DNA of 64,000 nt from NCBI RefSeq assembly GCF_008704205.1, contig NZ_VXLC01000025.1:108913-172912 (forward strand), written 5' to 3'. This document shows, in pieces, positions 1-9,303 of the stretch (positions are counted from its first letter, which is position 1; every line of letters starts with the position of its first letter). The notes below the pieces were generated by a model. The model was given only the letters and a program-made list of their open reading frames with translations. It ran no database searches and was not told the DNA's origin. The translations under genes and the position numbers were made by a program. This DNA is from Nocardia colli (lineage in GTDB: Bacteria; Actinomycetota; Actinomycetes; Mycobacteriales; Mycobacteriaceae).

Positions 1-1
1 C

Positions 2-982
2 TTCCTGCAACAGGTCGAGCAGGCGGGGAACGACGACTTCTTGAACGAGCTGGCGGAATACCAAGGCGGCCAAGAGGTCCGGGCCGCGATCGTGGACTTC
101 CTGGACAAGTACGGCATGCGCTGCGCCGGCGAGATCGATATCACCAGGCCACGCTGGACCGAAAGCCCCGCCACCCTCGTGCCGACAATCCTCGGCAATA
201 TCAAGAACTTCGGACCCGGCGCGGGCAGGCAGCGCTTCGAAGACGGTCTGCGCGACGCCGAGCAGACGACACGCACACTCCTGCAACGCTTGCGCGCCCT
301 GCCGGACGGCGAGCAAAAGGCCGAGGAGACCGAGCGGATGATCGACCGCGTCCGCACGTTCTCCGGATATCGGGAGTACCCGAAGTACCGGATGGTCAGC
401 CGCTACTTCGTCTACAAGCAGGCACTGCTGCGCGAGGCCGAAAGCCTGGTGGCGGCAGGCGTTCTGCGCGAACCCGAAGACATCTTCTACCTGAAGTTCG
501 ACGAACTCAGCGAGGTGGTCCGAACACGCAGCGCCAGTGCGGAACTCATCGACGAACGCAAGGAAGCGTTCCGCACGTACCAAACGCTCACCGCACCGCG
601 CGTGCTCACCTCCGACGGCGAGACCCTCACCGGTGCGTACCGCCGCGAAGACCTGCCCGCGGGCGCGCTGCCCGGAATGGCGGTGTCCGCCGGGACGATC
701 GAGGGCCGCGCCCGCGTCGTATCCGACATCGCGGAGGCCGATCTCGAAGCGGGCGACATCCTCGTCACCGCCTACACCGATCCGAGCTGGACCCCGCTGT
801 TCGTCGCGATCGCGGGCCTGGTGACCGAGGTCGGCGGCCTGATGACGCACGGCGCGGTGATCGCCCGCGAGTACGGGCTGCCCGCCGTCGTCGGCGTCGA
901 GCACGCCACCGAGCTGATCCGCGACGGGCAGCGCATCCGGGTGAACGGCACGGACGGATACGTCGAGATCCTGTCGGAGTGA
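2..982 (+). CDS. rph: Rifampin phosphotransferase, C-terminal part (5' end outside window)
   Basis: The reading frame is open from base 2, so this is the last 326 residues of a longer gene; family members are about 860 residues. Rifampin phosphotransferases use ATP and water to phosphorylate the ansa hydroxyl of rifamycins. The visible part covers the end of the rifampin-binding domain and the swivelling phosphohistidine domain. The latter is marked by GGLMTHGAVIAREYGLPAVV near the end, whose His (in THGA) is the phosphate carrier. The tail RIRVNGTDGYVEIL is also typical. PEP synthase shares this His domain, but the preceding helical region with YPKYRMVSRYFVYKQ fits Rph better. The stop lies 4 bases from the convergent MMPL gene, leaving no room for a separate terminator. 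The ATP-grasp half cannot be seen. Confidence 0.85.
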   Translation, partial: FLQQVEQAGNDDFLNELAEYQGGQEVRAAIVDFLDKYGMRCAGEIDITRPRWTESPATLVPTILGNIKNFGPGAGRQRFEDGLRDAEQTTRTLLQRLRALPDGEQKAEETERMIDRVRTFSGYREYPKYRMVSRYFVYKQALLREAESLVAAGVLREPEDIFYLKFDELSEVVRTRSASAELIDERKEAFRTYQTLTAPRVLTSDGETLTGAYRREDLPAGALPGMAVSAGTIEGRARVVSDIAEADLEAGDILVTAYTDPSWTPLFVAIAGLVTEVGGLMTHGAVIAREYGLPAVVGVEHATELIRDGQRIRVNGTDGYVEILSE

Positions 983-986
983 AAGA

Positions 987-3900
987 TCAGGACAGGTCGG
1001 CGTATTCGTCGGCGCCGAAGCTGAGCCGGATGTCGTGATCGACCTGGTTGCCGGTGATGGTCACCTGGCCCGTCACCAGCGGGTACCCGCGAGCGACGAC
1101 GGTGTACTCGCCCTCGGGCAGGTCGGCGACGGTGTAGCGGCCGTCCGCGTCGGTGTGGGTGGTGCCGACGGGCGCGCCGGACCAGTCGACCACGGTGATC
1201 CGGGCGTTGTGCACCGGCCGGCCGTCGGCGCGCACCGTGCCCCACAGCATCGCCATCGGCGCCAGCTCGACGTCGAACCGGAAGCGACCGCCGTCCGGAA
1301 CGGTCAATGTCGTTGCGGTAGGCCGCATTCGGGCAGCCACCGCGACCAAGGTATAGGTCCCGGCCAGCACGCCCTTGCAGGCGTACGCGCCGTCCGACGA
1401 CGTCACCGCGGCCCCGACCACCGCACCGCGCAGGTCGGTGACGGTGACCGAGGCACCGGCCACCGGCTCGCGGGCCGCGGTGCGCACCACCCCCGACAAC
1501 TCGCCGGAGCCGTCCAGCGTGATGTCGACGTGCTGCGCGCCGTCGACGGCGAGGACCTGTACCGCGGCCGGTTGATGCCCGCTCGCCGAGACGATCAGGA
1601 CGTAGTTTCCCGACGCGGGCGGCTCGATGACGTAACTGCCGCCGCTGTCCCCGGTCGCACGCGAAACCTGGTGTCCGCGTTGGTCGATCAGAGTCAGTAC
1701 CGCGTCGGGCACCGGCTGCCCGCTGTCCCGGCGGATGCTGCCGCCGATCGTCCGGCCACTCGCCACCGCGGCCGGCACATCCTGTTGCACCCCATTGCCG
1801 TTCAGGTGGGCGAGGATCGGTTCCGGTTCGGCGACAACCGGTTCGGGCTGCCGCAGCTCACGCAGCTTCGCGCCCTCGACATCGATGTCCGGCAGAATCC
1901 GGTCGAGCCACTTCGGCATCCACCATGCCCCCTTGCCCATGATCACCAGCAGCGCCGGGACCAGCACCATGCGCACCACGAAGGCGTCGATGGCGACACC
2001 GCAGGCCAGTGCGAAACCCATGGACTTGGCGGTGACGTCCTGTTCGAGCAGGAAGGAGCCGAACACCGAGATCATGATGATCGCCGCCGAGGTGACCACC
2101 CGCGCGCCATGGTGATAGCCGGAGATCATCGCGTCGGTCGGCGACTTGCCGTGCACGTATTCCTCGCGCATGCGGGTCACCAGGAACACCTGGTAGTCCA
2201 TGGCGAGCCCGAATACCAAGCCGATCAACATGATCGGTAGGAAGCTGACGATGGGCTGCGGATCGGCGATCAGGCCGAAGGTGCCCTCCTGGAAGATCAG
2301 CACGGTCGCGCCGAACGTCGCCGCCATGGAGAGCAGGAAGCCGAGCGCCGCGGTGAACGGGACCAGGATGGACCGGAACACCAGGATCAGCAGGACGAAC
2401 GCCGCGCCGGCCACGATCGCCAGGTACGGGACGATCTTGCCGAGCAGGACGTGGTCCATGTCGGCGTAGATGGCGGTGGTGCCGGTGATGCCGTATTCGA
2501 TCCCGTATCGCTCGGTCAGTTCCGCCTCGGCGGCACGGGCGTCGCGCACGAGATCCTTGGTGGCCTGGTTGTTCGGCCCCGATCTCGGGACGCCGTTGAG
2601 CATGACGCCGAGCTTGTTCGAGCTGAATTGCGGTGTGGTGACGTAATCCATCTCCGGGAACGCGGCCAGCCGATCGCGCAGCGCGGTGACCGCGGCCTCG
2701 CGTTCGCCTTCCGGCACGCGCTCCAGATCGGCGGCGACGGTAAGGATGCCGTTGCGGCCTTCACCGAAGCCCGCGGTCCGGATGTCGTAGGCCTGCCGGA
2801 CCGTGGATTCGGTCGGAAAGCTGTCCTCGCCAGGCAGACCCAGTTGCAGGTTCAGCGCCGGCGTCGCCAGCACGGCCAGCGCCGCCACGGCCATGACCAG
2901 CGCGATCCACGGTCGCTTGCCGATCAGCCGGGCCACCCGCATGCCGTTGGTGACGGAGGTGTCGTCCTCCGGGTCGTGCCGGGCGACCAGCGGCAGCTTC
3001 GGCTTGAACAGGAAACGGCCGAACGCGCCGAGCAGCGCAGGCATCAGGGTGATCGCGGTGATCACCGCGAACATCGCCGCGACCGCGCCGCCCAGGCCCA
3101 TGAACGTCAGGAAGTTCACGCCGACGATGCTCAACGCACTCAGGGCGACGATGACGGTGAGGCCCGCGAACACCACCGCGGATCCGGCGGTGCCGACCGA
3201 AATACCCGCGGCCTCTTCGGGACTCGCCGCTACCCGCAGTTCGTGTTTGTATCGGGAGACGATGAACAACGCGTAGTCGATGGACAACGCGATGCCGATC
3301 ATCGACGCCAGGAACGTCGTGAAGCTCGGCACCTCGATGATCGAGGTGCTCAGCGAGATCACCATCATCGCGGCGCCCAGCCCGACGATGGCAGTGATGA
3401 TCGGCACGAAGGCGGCGACGATGGCGCCGAAGGCGATCACCATGACCACCAATGCCACGCTCATGCCGATCATTTCGGCGTGCCCGCTCGGCTGTTCCTG
3501 CTTCTGCTCGATCGCGCCGCCGACCTCTACGGTCAGTCCTTGGGCGCGGGCCGGCGCGGCCACGTCGTAGGCGGCGCGGCGCTCTTCGTCGGTGATGTCC
3601 ATCGCCGAGGCGATGTCGAACGGCACCGAGAGCACGGCGACGGTCGCCGGGGCGTCCTTGCTCAGCACATTGAGCGGCGCGCCAGAGCATTTCGACGGGT
3701 CCGCGTCGGTCAGGCAGCCCATCGTCTTGGTCAGTTCGACCGGGTTCTTCAGTGCCGCGGCTTCTTTTTCGGAGACGAGCTTGCGCTTGCCGTCCTCGAC
3801 CGTGAGCGTCTTCAGGTCGGCGATCAGCGCGTCGACGGCGTCGCTGTTGCGTTTGTCGGTCAGCTTCGTGCCGTCGGGTGCCTTGATCACGTAGGCGCCG

Positions 3901-4127
3901 CTGACGGCATCGATACCGAACTGATCGGACATGCCCGGGAACTGCTTGTCCAGGATCTGGGTGGCACGTTCCGACGGCAGCGACGGCATGCTGAACTCGT
4001 CGCTCATCGGCTTGCTCAGCAGGCCGCCCGCGGTGCCGAGTACACCGAGGAAGACAAGCCACAGCGGCAGCACGATCCACTTGCGGCGGAACGCGAATTT
4101 GCCCCAGCGATAGAGGAATACGGACAC
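987..4127 (-). CDS. MMPL/RND-family transporter with three carboxypeptidase-regulatory-like repeats at the C terminus
   Basis: MMPL proteins are proton-driven RND transporters of the inner membrane that export lipids or drugs. The GTG at 4127 is chosen because AGGAG sits 9 bases upstream and the protein then begins SVFLYRWGKFAFRRKW, the usual MMPL opening; the frame is open further upstream to 4211. The 1046 residues show a first transmembrane helix near residue 20, a large loop, a block of helices (about 200-375), a second loop and a second block (about 560-740). From about residue 790 to the end are three Ig-like carboxypeptidase-regulatory-type repeats with DSGGSYVIEP, SSDGAYACKG and DADGRYTVAD turns. 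These presumably face the cytoplasm or cell wall; their role is unknown. A palindrome just upstream suggests TetR control. The substrate cannot be predicted. Confidence 0.9.
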   Translation of the reverse strand: MSVFLYRWGKFAFRRKWIVLPLWLVFLGVLGTAGGLLSKPMSDEFSMPSLPSERATQILDKQFPGMSDQFGIDAVSGAYVIKAPDGTKLTDKRNSDAVDALIADLKTLTVEDGKRKLVSEKEAAALKNPVELTKTMGCLTDADPSKCSGAPLNVLSKDAPATVAVLSVPFDIASAMDITDEERRAAYDVAAPARAQGLTVEVGGAIEQKQEQPSGHAEMIGMSVALVVMVIAFGAIVAAFVPIITAIVGLGAAMMVISLSTSIIEVPSFTTFLASMIGIALSIDYALFIVSRYKHELRVAASPEEAAGISVGTAGSAVVFAGLTVIVALSALSIVGVNFLTFMGLGGAVAAMFAVITAITLMPALLGAFGRFLFKPKLPLVARHDPEDDTSVTNGMRVARLIGKRPWIALVMAVAALAVLATPALNLQLGLPGEDSFPTESTVRQAYDIRTAGFGEGRNGILTVAADLERVPEGEREAAVTALRDRLAAFPEMDYVTTPQFSSNKLGVMLNGVPRSGPNNQATKDLVRDARAAEAELTERYGIEYGITGTTAIYADMDHVLLGKIVPYLAIVAGAAFVLLILVFRSILVPFTAALGFLLSMAATFGATVLIFQEGTFGLIADPQPIVSFLPIMLIGLVFGLAMDYQVFLVTRMREEYVHGKSPTDAMISGYHHGARVVTSAAIIMISVFGSFLLEQDVTAKSMGFALACGVAIDAFVVRMVLVPALLVIMGKGAWWMPKWLDRILPDIDVEGAKLRELRQPEPVVAEPEPILAHLNGNGVQQDVPAAVASGRTIGGSIRRDSGQPVPDAVLTLIDQRGHQVSRATGDSGGSYVIEPPASGNYVLIVSASGHQPAAVQVLAVDGAQHVDITLDGSGELSGVVRTAAREPVAGASVTVTDLRGAVVGAAVTSSDGAYACKGVLAGTYTLVAVAARMRPTATTLTVPDGGRFRFDVELAPMAMLWGTVRADGRPVHNARITVVDWSGAPVGTTHTDADGRYTVADLPEGEYTVVARGYPLVTGQVTITGNQVDHDIRLSFGADEYADLS

Positions 4128-4233
4128 GACTAGGTTCTCCTGGAGGTAACCGGATAGTGCTGAGTTCAGGGCCCGTACAGCACCTTCGCGGCCCACCTTG
4201 CCTGCGAACACTCCCCCGGACGGCCGTTATCTA

Positions 4234-4249
4234 CCTACCGCACGGTAGG
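4234..4249. promoter_or_regulatory. Perfect inverted repeat upstream of the MMPL gene (probable TetR-type operator)
   Basis: CCTACCG and CGGTAGG arms of 7 bases flank a CA spacer, 107 bases upstream of the MMPL start codon. This size and symmetry fit a TetR-family dimer, and such repressors often control MMPL exporters. No regulator gene is adjacent, so the cognate protein would be encoded elsewhere. It also lies in the divergent region of the VOC gene and could serve both. Confidence 0.55.
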
Positions 4250-4386
4250 GATCGAAACGCAAGATAAGGCCGTAAACGGAGGATCAACCTCTAGTTTCGA
4301 GACACTACCGCACGCCGAATCGGCACCACGCCCGGGCCGAAGATATTGCGTATGCCGTTGCGGGACACGGTGCATAGGATCGCCGC

Positions 4387-5127
4387 ATGGGGACACGGCT
4401 CGTTCAAGTCAATATCAAGGCCCGCGACGACGCGGCGCTCGGCCGATTCTGGGCGGACGCGCTCGGCTGGGGCCTGTCCAGCGAGGGACCCGGCGTGACC
4501 AACGTCGAACCCCCGGGTCGCACCTGGCCGGACCCCACCGCGCTCTACATCGACGTCGTCACCGTCCCGGACCCTGAAACCGTGAAGTACCGGGTGCATC
4601 TCGATCTCGCCACCACCTCCGCGGCGCATCAGGCGGAATTGGTCGCGCACCTGCAAGAGCTCGGTGCGACGCCGGCCGACGTGGGCCAGGGCGACGTCCC
4701 GTGGACGGTGCTGGCCGACCCCGAGGGCAACGTCTTCTGCGTCCTGGAACCCCGCCCGGTCTACCTCGACACCGGACCGATCGCCGCCGTAGTGGTCGAC
4801 TGCGCGGATCCCCGCGCCATGGCCCGATTCTGGGGTTCGGCGACAGACTGGACCGTGCACGAGGTCGACGACGATCACGCAACATTACGTTCGGCCAAGG
4901 GCGTCGGCCCCTACCTCGAGTTCCTCCGCACACCCGACCTGAGATCGATCCGCACCCGCGTCCACCTCGACCTCCTTCCCTACGCCGGCGATGACGCCGC
5001 GGCCGAGGTAGCTCGACTGAAGACGCTGGGCGCCAAAGAAACCGACATCGGCCAGGGCGACGTGCCATGGACGGTCCTGTCCGACCCGGAAGGCAACGAG
5101 TTCTGCGTCCTCGCGCCTGGACGCTGA
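4387..5127 (+). CDS. VOC family protein with two glyoxalase-like domains
   Basis: The 246 residues form two similar halves, each ending in a near-identical block: DVGQGDVPWTVLADPEGN near residues 100-117 and DIGQGDVPWTVLSDPEGN near 220-237, both followed by FCVL. Each half is a glyoxalase-like vicinal-oxygen-chelate fold, so the protein probably folds as a pseudo-dimer with a metal or small-molecule pocket between the halves. Members of this actinobacterial group have mostly unknown function; some bind drugs or act as dioxygenases. The ATG is preceded by AGGAT at a reasonable distance. It is transcribed divergently from the MMPL transporter, with 259 bases between starts. No specific substrate is claimed. 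Confidence 0.85.
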   Translation: MGTRLVQVNIKARDDAALGRFWADALGWGLSSEGPGVTNVEPPGRTWPDPTALYIDVVTVPDPETVKYRVHLDLATTSAAHQAELVAHLQELGATPADVGQGDVPWTVLADPEGNVFCVLEPRPVYLDTGPIAAVVVDCADPRAMARFWGSATDWTVHEVDDDHATLRSAKGVGPYLEFLRTPDLRSIRTRVHLDLLPYAGDDAAAEVARLKTLGAKETDIGQGDVPWTVLSDPEGNEFCVLAPGR

Positions 5128-5237
5128 GCGAGGCGACCGGCCGCAGCCAGGTTTGCCCCGACTTGGCACACGCATCCAGTAGCCGGGTGCGCCCACACCC
5201 GCTCCGGTCTATCGAGTATCGCAGACCTCAAGCAAGT

Positions 5238-5249
5238 GAATGATCATTC
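5238..5249. promoter_or_regulatory. 12-base perfect palindrome upstream of the GMC oxidoreductase (probable operator)
   Basis: GAATGATCATTC is a perfect palindrome about 100 bases before the GMC start, in an AT-richer stretch of the 222-base intergenic region. This sequence type is common for TetR-family sites in actinobacteria. No regulator gene is adjacent. Confidence 0.5.
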
Positions 5250-5349
5250 TTTTGCCGAAGGACTCCTACCTGCATGTTCGCGTCAAAATGCGCGCGGAGT
5301 CCGGGCGACGTGATTAACTCGACCGGCGTTAGGAAAAGGGGAGTTTCAT

Positions 5350-7302
5350 ATGGAGCCTACGGTTGCGCAGCGGGCAGCGCTGAGCATGATCTGCGATACG
5401 TTCGTTCCCGGCGATGGGGCGTCGTTGCCGGCGGCGAGTGAGCTCGGCGCGGTCGATACCGTGTTCCGGTTGCTGGCCCGCAGTCCGCGGGAGGCGGATC
5501 GTAAGCAGTTGGCAATGCTGTTGGGGTGGTGGGATTCTCGACTGACGGGAGTGCTGCTCGGGGTGGGGGCGCGACGGTTTTCCATGCTGTCGCAGCAGGA
5601 GCGTGAGCGGGCATTGCTGCGGCTCGGCGATTCACGGTTGGCGCCGGTGCGCGCGATCTTCCAAGCGCTCAAACAGGCAGCGTTGTTGGCCTACAACGTG
5701 ACTCCGGGGCCGACTGGCACCAATCCGTTGTGGAAGGAGATCGGTTACCCCGGACCGGCCGGGCCGCTCGGTACCGCCGCACAGCCGGTGCTGACGCCGA
5801 TCCGGTGTACCGAGAACACCACGCTCACTTGCGATGTCGTGATCGTCGGATCGGGTGCGGGTGGCGGCACCGCGGCGGCCGTGCTGGCCGAGGCCGGCCT
5901 CGATGTGATCGTGCTCGAGCGTGGAAACTATTACGACGACCGGGATTTCGGCGCGGGTGAACTCACCGCGCTGGAACAGCTCTACGCTCCCGGCGCCAGC
6001 TCCTCCGAGGGGCAGATCACCCTCGTCGCCGGCACCTGCCTCGGCGGCGGCACCGTCGTCAACTGGAGCACCTCCCTGCTCACCCCCGATTCCGTTCGCG
6101 CGGAATGGGCCGAACTCGGTGCCGCACAATTCGCCGAGGCCGAGTTCGGCGACGCGCTGGAGGCGGTGCGCCGCCGACTCGCGATCACCGACACCCGCTC
6201 CCCGCTCTCGGCCCGCGACGCTGTCCTGGAACGCGGAGCTCGGGCACTCGGCTGGGATGTGAGTGACTTGCCGCGCAACGTAACCGAGGCCTGTGACGCC
6301 GGAATCGAATGCGGCTCCTGCGGTTACGGCTGCCGAGTCGGCGCCAAACAGTCCGTCACCAAGACCTGGCTCGCCGATGCCGCCGCGGCCGGTGCCCGGC
6401 TTGTCGTCGACGCGAACGTCCGCAGCATAAAGGTGAACAACGGCCGTGCCGAAGGCATTTCGGCGATCACCGAGTCCGGCGCGCAGATCGAGGTGCGGGC
6501 CCGCGCGGTGGTCGTCGCCGCAGGCGCGGTGCAGACACCGGCGCTGCTGCGCCGATCCGGTTTACGCAACGAGAACATCGGACGCCACCTGCGCCTGCAT
6601 CCAGCCGCCGCGGTGTTCGGCGTCTTCGACGAGGAGGTGCGAGGCTGGGAGGGCGCACTACAAGGGCGTATCTCCCGTCAGCACGCGAATCTCGACGGCA
6701 ACGGCTACGGCGTCATCTACGAGACGGGCCCGGTCCATCCGGGCCTGGCCCTCGGCTTCATGGGCTGGCGCGGCGCGGACGCGCACCGCCGCACCCTGCT
6801 CGACTTCGCGCACACCACCCCGATCGGCGTCATCACCCGCGACCGCGACTCGGGCACCGTCGCCGTCGACAAAACCGGCGAGCCGATCGTCAACTACCGC
6901 CTGTCCGACTATGACGCCGCCCACCTGAACACCGGAATCGAAGGCGCCGCAAGCATTCTCGAAGCGGCGGGCGCTCGTCGCATCTTCTCGGGCCATCAGG
7001 CAGGCGTGGACTACGAACCCGGCCGCCGCGGTTCGCACGCCGACTTCGCCGCCGCCTGCCGCGACGCGGGCTACGGACCGGGCCAGTGCGCGATGGGCGC
7101 CCTGCACATCATGGGCTCGGCCCGCATGGGCGGTTCTCCGCAACTCTCGGCCACCAACCCCGACGGCGCGACCTGGGAGGTCGCCAATATCGTTGTCGCC
7201 GACGGCTCTTGCTTCCCCACCGCGTCCGGCGTCAACCCGATGGTCTCGATCGAGGCGATCGCCTATATGAACGCGAAGCGGCTGGCAGCTCAGTTGACCT
7301 AG
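5350..7302 (+). CDS. GMC-family FAD-dependent oxidoreductase
   Basis: GMC oxidoreductases oxidise alcohols or sterols using bound FAD. The start is supported by GGGGAG 6 bases before the ATG. Residues 1-150 are a helical N-terminal extension. The FAD dinucleotide motif (DVVIVGSGAGGGTAAAVLAE) follows, with GSGAGG at 167-172 and the acidic ribose-binding end at VLERG (about 190). The C-terminal GMC region carries GSARMGG and later ASGVNPMVSIEAIA. A cysteine cluster C-x6-C-x2-C-x3-C near residues 313-326 (CDAGIECGSCGYGC) is typical of the long-chain alcohol oxidase and cholesterol-oxidase-like branch. At 650 residues it is slightly longer than average. It ends in a 4-base convergent overlap with the nuclease-fold gene. 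The substrate is unknown; a fatty or sterol alcohol is a guess from the subfamily. Confidence 0.88.
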   Translation: MEPTVAQRAALSMICDTFVPGDGASLPAASELGAVDTVFRLLARSPREADRKQLAMLLGWWDSRLTGVLLGVGARRFSMLSQQERERALLRLGDSRLAPVRAIFQALKQAALLAYNVTPGPTGTNPLWKEIGYPGPAGPLGTAAQPVLTPIRCTENTTLTCDVVIVGSGAGGGTAAAVLAEAGLDVIVLERGNYYDDRDFGAGELTALEQLYAPGASSSEGQITLVAGTCLGGGTVVNWSTSLLTPDSVRAEWAELGAAQFAEAEFGDALEAVRRRLAITDTRSPLSARDAVLERGARALGWDVSDLPRNVTEACDAGIECGSCGYGCRVGAKQSVTKTWLADAAAAGARLVVDANVRSIKVNNGRAEGISAITESGAQIEVRARAVVVAAGAVQTPALLRRSGLRNENIGRHLRLHPAAAVFGVFDEEVRGWEGALQGRISRQHANLDGNGYGVIYETGPVHPGLALGFMGWRGADAHRRTLLDFAHTTPIGVITRDRDSGTVAVDKTGEPIVNYRLSDYDAAHLNTGIEGAASILEAAGARRIFSGHQAGVDYEPGRRGSHADFAAACRDAGYGPGQCAMGALHIMGSARMGGSPQLSATNPDGATWEVANIVVADGSCFPTASGVNPMVSIEAIAYMNAKRLAAQLT

Positions 7303-8297
7303 TCGGCGAGTTCGTACGTGGCGAGAATGCCTTTGTGGTCGCTGCACCACCGCGCGGGCGAGGCGGCGAAATTGTCCTCGGTGGGTTCCTCGTGGCGAGT
7401 GCCGCGCACGATGGTTCCGCGGGGCCCGACGATGCCGACGGTGGACAGGGTCAATGCGGTCCCGCGAGCGAAGACGAAGTCGACGCGGTCACGTTCGTCG
7501 GCCTCAGGGGCCCAAGCGAGTTCGGAAACATCCACCTCGACGTTGTCCGAGGGCCAGGTGAGTCCGGGGTGGGTAACCGGATCGGGATACGTCGATCGGT
7601 AGGCATCGATGAAACCGGCTTCGTGCAGGAGCCGAGTGGACTCCCAGGCCACCACCACACCGTTGTGGTCGAACATGTTCGCGGTAGCGGGTGTCCAATC
7701 CAGCTCCGAGGGTTCGTTCAAGTCACCGGCCATGATGACCGAAGCCCCTTGTGCGGCCTCGGTTTTCGCGTCGGCGAGAAAGCCGCCGATGACGTCGGGG
7801 CGTCCCGAGGCCGCGTTGACGCGCTGGATCACCGCAGAGTCGGTCACCGGGCCGCCCGGCAGCTTCTCGAAGTTGTACTCGGCGAACTCATCCGGTTGCG
7901 GGACCCCCGGGCCGTAACCCCGGGGCAGGTTGCAGGCGTACCAGCGAAACTCCAGATGCGCCGAGTAGACGGTGAGCCGCCGTCCGCCGATGTCCAACCG
8001 CGCCTTGACCATCCATCGCAGATCGGCACTGTCCTCGACCGGAAACACGGTCAGAATGCCCGTGTCGTGCGAGCTGACCGCGTTGAATTCGTGCCCGCGC
8101 CGGGCCAATTCGGCCGCGACCGCCGTGGTTGCCTCGGTCGCCTCCGACAGCAGCACGATCGAGGCCCGAGTCTCGACTATGAGGTCGGCGATCAACTCGG
8201 TGCCGTGCGAGACCTTGCTACCGCTGTGCCACACGTTCAAGGCGAGCACCCGGAACTCCCGTACCGGCGAACCCGAGTCGTCAGCGTTTCGCGTCAT
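7299..8297 (-). CDS. Endonuclease/exonuclease/phosphatase-fold hydrolase
   Basis: The 332-residue protein has the landmarks of the DNase I-like metal-dependent phosphoesterase fold: an N-terminal LALNVWHSG (metal-binding Asn), an ASIVLLSEA acidic strand, MAGDLNEPSELDW in the middle, and CSDHKGILATY at the end with the catalytic Asp-His pair. The fold includes nucleases, sphingomyelinases and inositol phosphatases, so the substrate is open. No signal peptide is seen. The ATG at 8297 is chosen because the frame upstream runs into the neighbouring gene and lacks homology-like sequence. It starts 7 bases after the stop of the upstream lactonase-like gene, indicating a two-gene operon under the same promoter. 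Confidence 0.83.
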   Translation of the reverse strand: MTRNADDSGSPVREFRVLALNVWHSGSKVSHGTELIADLIVETRASIVLLSEATEATTAVAAELARRGHEFNAVSSHDTGILTVFPVEDSADLRWMVKARLDIGGRRLTVYSAHLEFRWYACNLPRGYGPGVPQPDEFAEYNFEKLPGGPVTDSAVIQRVNAASGRPDVIGGFLADAKTEAAQGASVIMAGDLNEPSELDWTPATANMFDHNGVVVAWESTRLLHEAGFIDAYRSTYPDPVTHPGLTWPSDNVEVDVSELAWAPEADERDRVDFVFARGTALTLSTVGIVGPRGTIVRGTRHEEPTEDNFAASPARWCSDHKGILATYELAD

Positions 8298-8304
8298 CGA
8301 ACCA

Positions 8305-9192
8305 TCATGGCTGCAGAGTCCGCTCTGGGGCGTGCACCGGCAACGTGTCGTAGCCGGATGAGTGAGCTGGTGCGAAGCGATCGAACTCGACGGGGTCGTG
8401 CGCGCAGAAGATGTCCGCCTCGCCGGTGGTGGCGAGTTCGCGCAGACGTTCGACGTTGTGCAGGCGGTTGGATCTGTTGGACTGCATGGCGTATTGGAAG
8501 ACTTTGAATCCGAGCGGGCAGGTCGGATCGGCGGCGAGTTGACCGTGGAAGTCGTAGGAATCACCGGCGTGCAGCAACCAGCGCGGGCCCTCGGTGGCGC
8601 CGGTGTCGATCGCGACACCGGCGTGGCCGCGGGTGTGGCCGTCCAGTGGGACGAGCAGGATTTCGGCGGGCAGGCCGGGTAATTCGCGCACGGCACGGAA
8701 TCCGAACCAGTCGGCGCCCTCGGCCCGATGCTCGACCCAGTTCGGGCCGTGCGCCCAGGACGCGCCCGCGTAGCGCCGCCGTTCCATGAACGTGAGCGGC
8801 CTGCGCGCCGCTTCGAGTTCGTCCGCGTTGACGTGCACCGTCGCGTGCGGGAAATCCGGTAGGCCGCCGGTGTGGTCGATGTCGAGATGGGTCATCACGA
8901 TGTGCCCGACATCGCGGGCCGAATAGCCGAGTCGTTCGATCTGCCGGATCGCGGTTTCCTCGGGATCCAGCACCGGATGGACACCCAGGACGAACTCGGC
9001 GCCGAGAGTTTCCTTCGGTCGCGCGATGTCGTTGGTGCCGATGCCGGTATCGACCAGCACGAGTTGATCCTCGGTTTCGATCAGCAGGCAATGGCAGACG
9101 CATTTCCCGCGGCCGAACAGCGAACCGGTCCCATTGACCAGTCGCGGTGACGGTGGACGCAGTGTTCCGCAGTTGAGGTGATGTATCCGCAT
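8305..9192 (-). CDS. Metallo-beta-lactamase-fold hydrolase (N-acyl-homoserine-lactonase-like)
   Basis: The 295-residue protein carries the metal-binding motif HLDIDH (His102, Asp104, Asp106, His107) of the dinuclear-zinc MBL fold. Downstream are His residues in APEWVEH-type and DGHTRGHAG segments and the Asp in LLHAGDSYD, as in AttM/AiiA-type lactonases. Those enzymes open lactone rings such as quorum-sensing signals; lactonase activity here is an inference. ATG 9192 is chosen because GGAG lies 5 bases upstream and the fold begins at once (MRIHHLNCGTLRP). The frame is open to 9252 without a good ribosome site. It is first in an operon with the nuclease-fold gene and divergent from a TetR gene, with a palindrome between them. 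Confidence 0.85.
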   Translation of the reverse strand: MRIHHLNCGTLRPPSPRLVNGTGSLFGRGKCVCHCLLIETEDQLVLVDTGIGTNDIARPKETLGAEFVLGVHPVLDPEETAIRQIERLGYSARDVGHIVMTHLDIDHTGGLPDFPHATVHVNADELEAARRPLTFMERRRYAGASWAHGPNWVEHRAEGADWFGFRAVRELPGLPAEILLVPLDGHTRGHAGVAIDTGATEGPRWLLHAGDSYDFHGQLAADPTCPLGFKVFQYAMQSNRSNRLHNVERLRELATTGEADIFCAHDPVEFDRFAPAHSSGYDTLPVHAPERTLQP

Positions 9193-9252
9193 TGATACTC
9201 CTGCCGTTGACGGGCGTTTCAGTTTCCCCAGCATGCCCGACCCTTTCAGCAA

Positions 9253-9274
9253 AGTCTAGAAAATCTTCCAGACT
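9253..9274. promoter_or_regulatory. Inverted repeat between the lactonase operon and its TetR gene (probable operator)
   Basis: AGTCTAGAA and TTCCAGACT arms (one mismatch in 9) flank AATC. The site lies in the 111-base divergent region. For the regulator gene a TAACAT hexamer at 9291-9296, 7 bases before the ATG, could be the -10 of a leaderless transcript; the repeat would then cover the -35 region. This is the expected layout for a self-regulating TetR repressor. Confidence 0.65.
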
Positions 9275-9303
9275 CCAGCTTCCGAACGGCTAACATCAAC
9301 GTC

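Noticed and set aside
2451..4133. A 560-codon open frame opposite the MMPL gene
   Set aside because: Same reason: composition of a shadow frame, no motif, and the MMPL protein on the other strand is clear.
8298..8696. Extended N terminus for the nuclease-fold protein
   Set aside because: The upstream frame overlaps the lactonase coding region and has no matching domain; translation from 8297 gives a complete fold.
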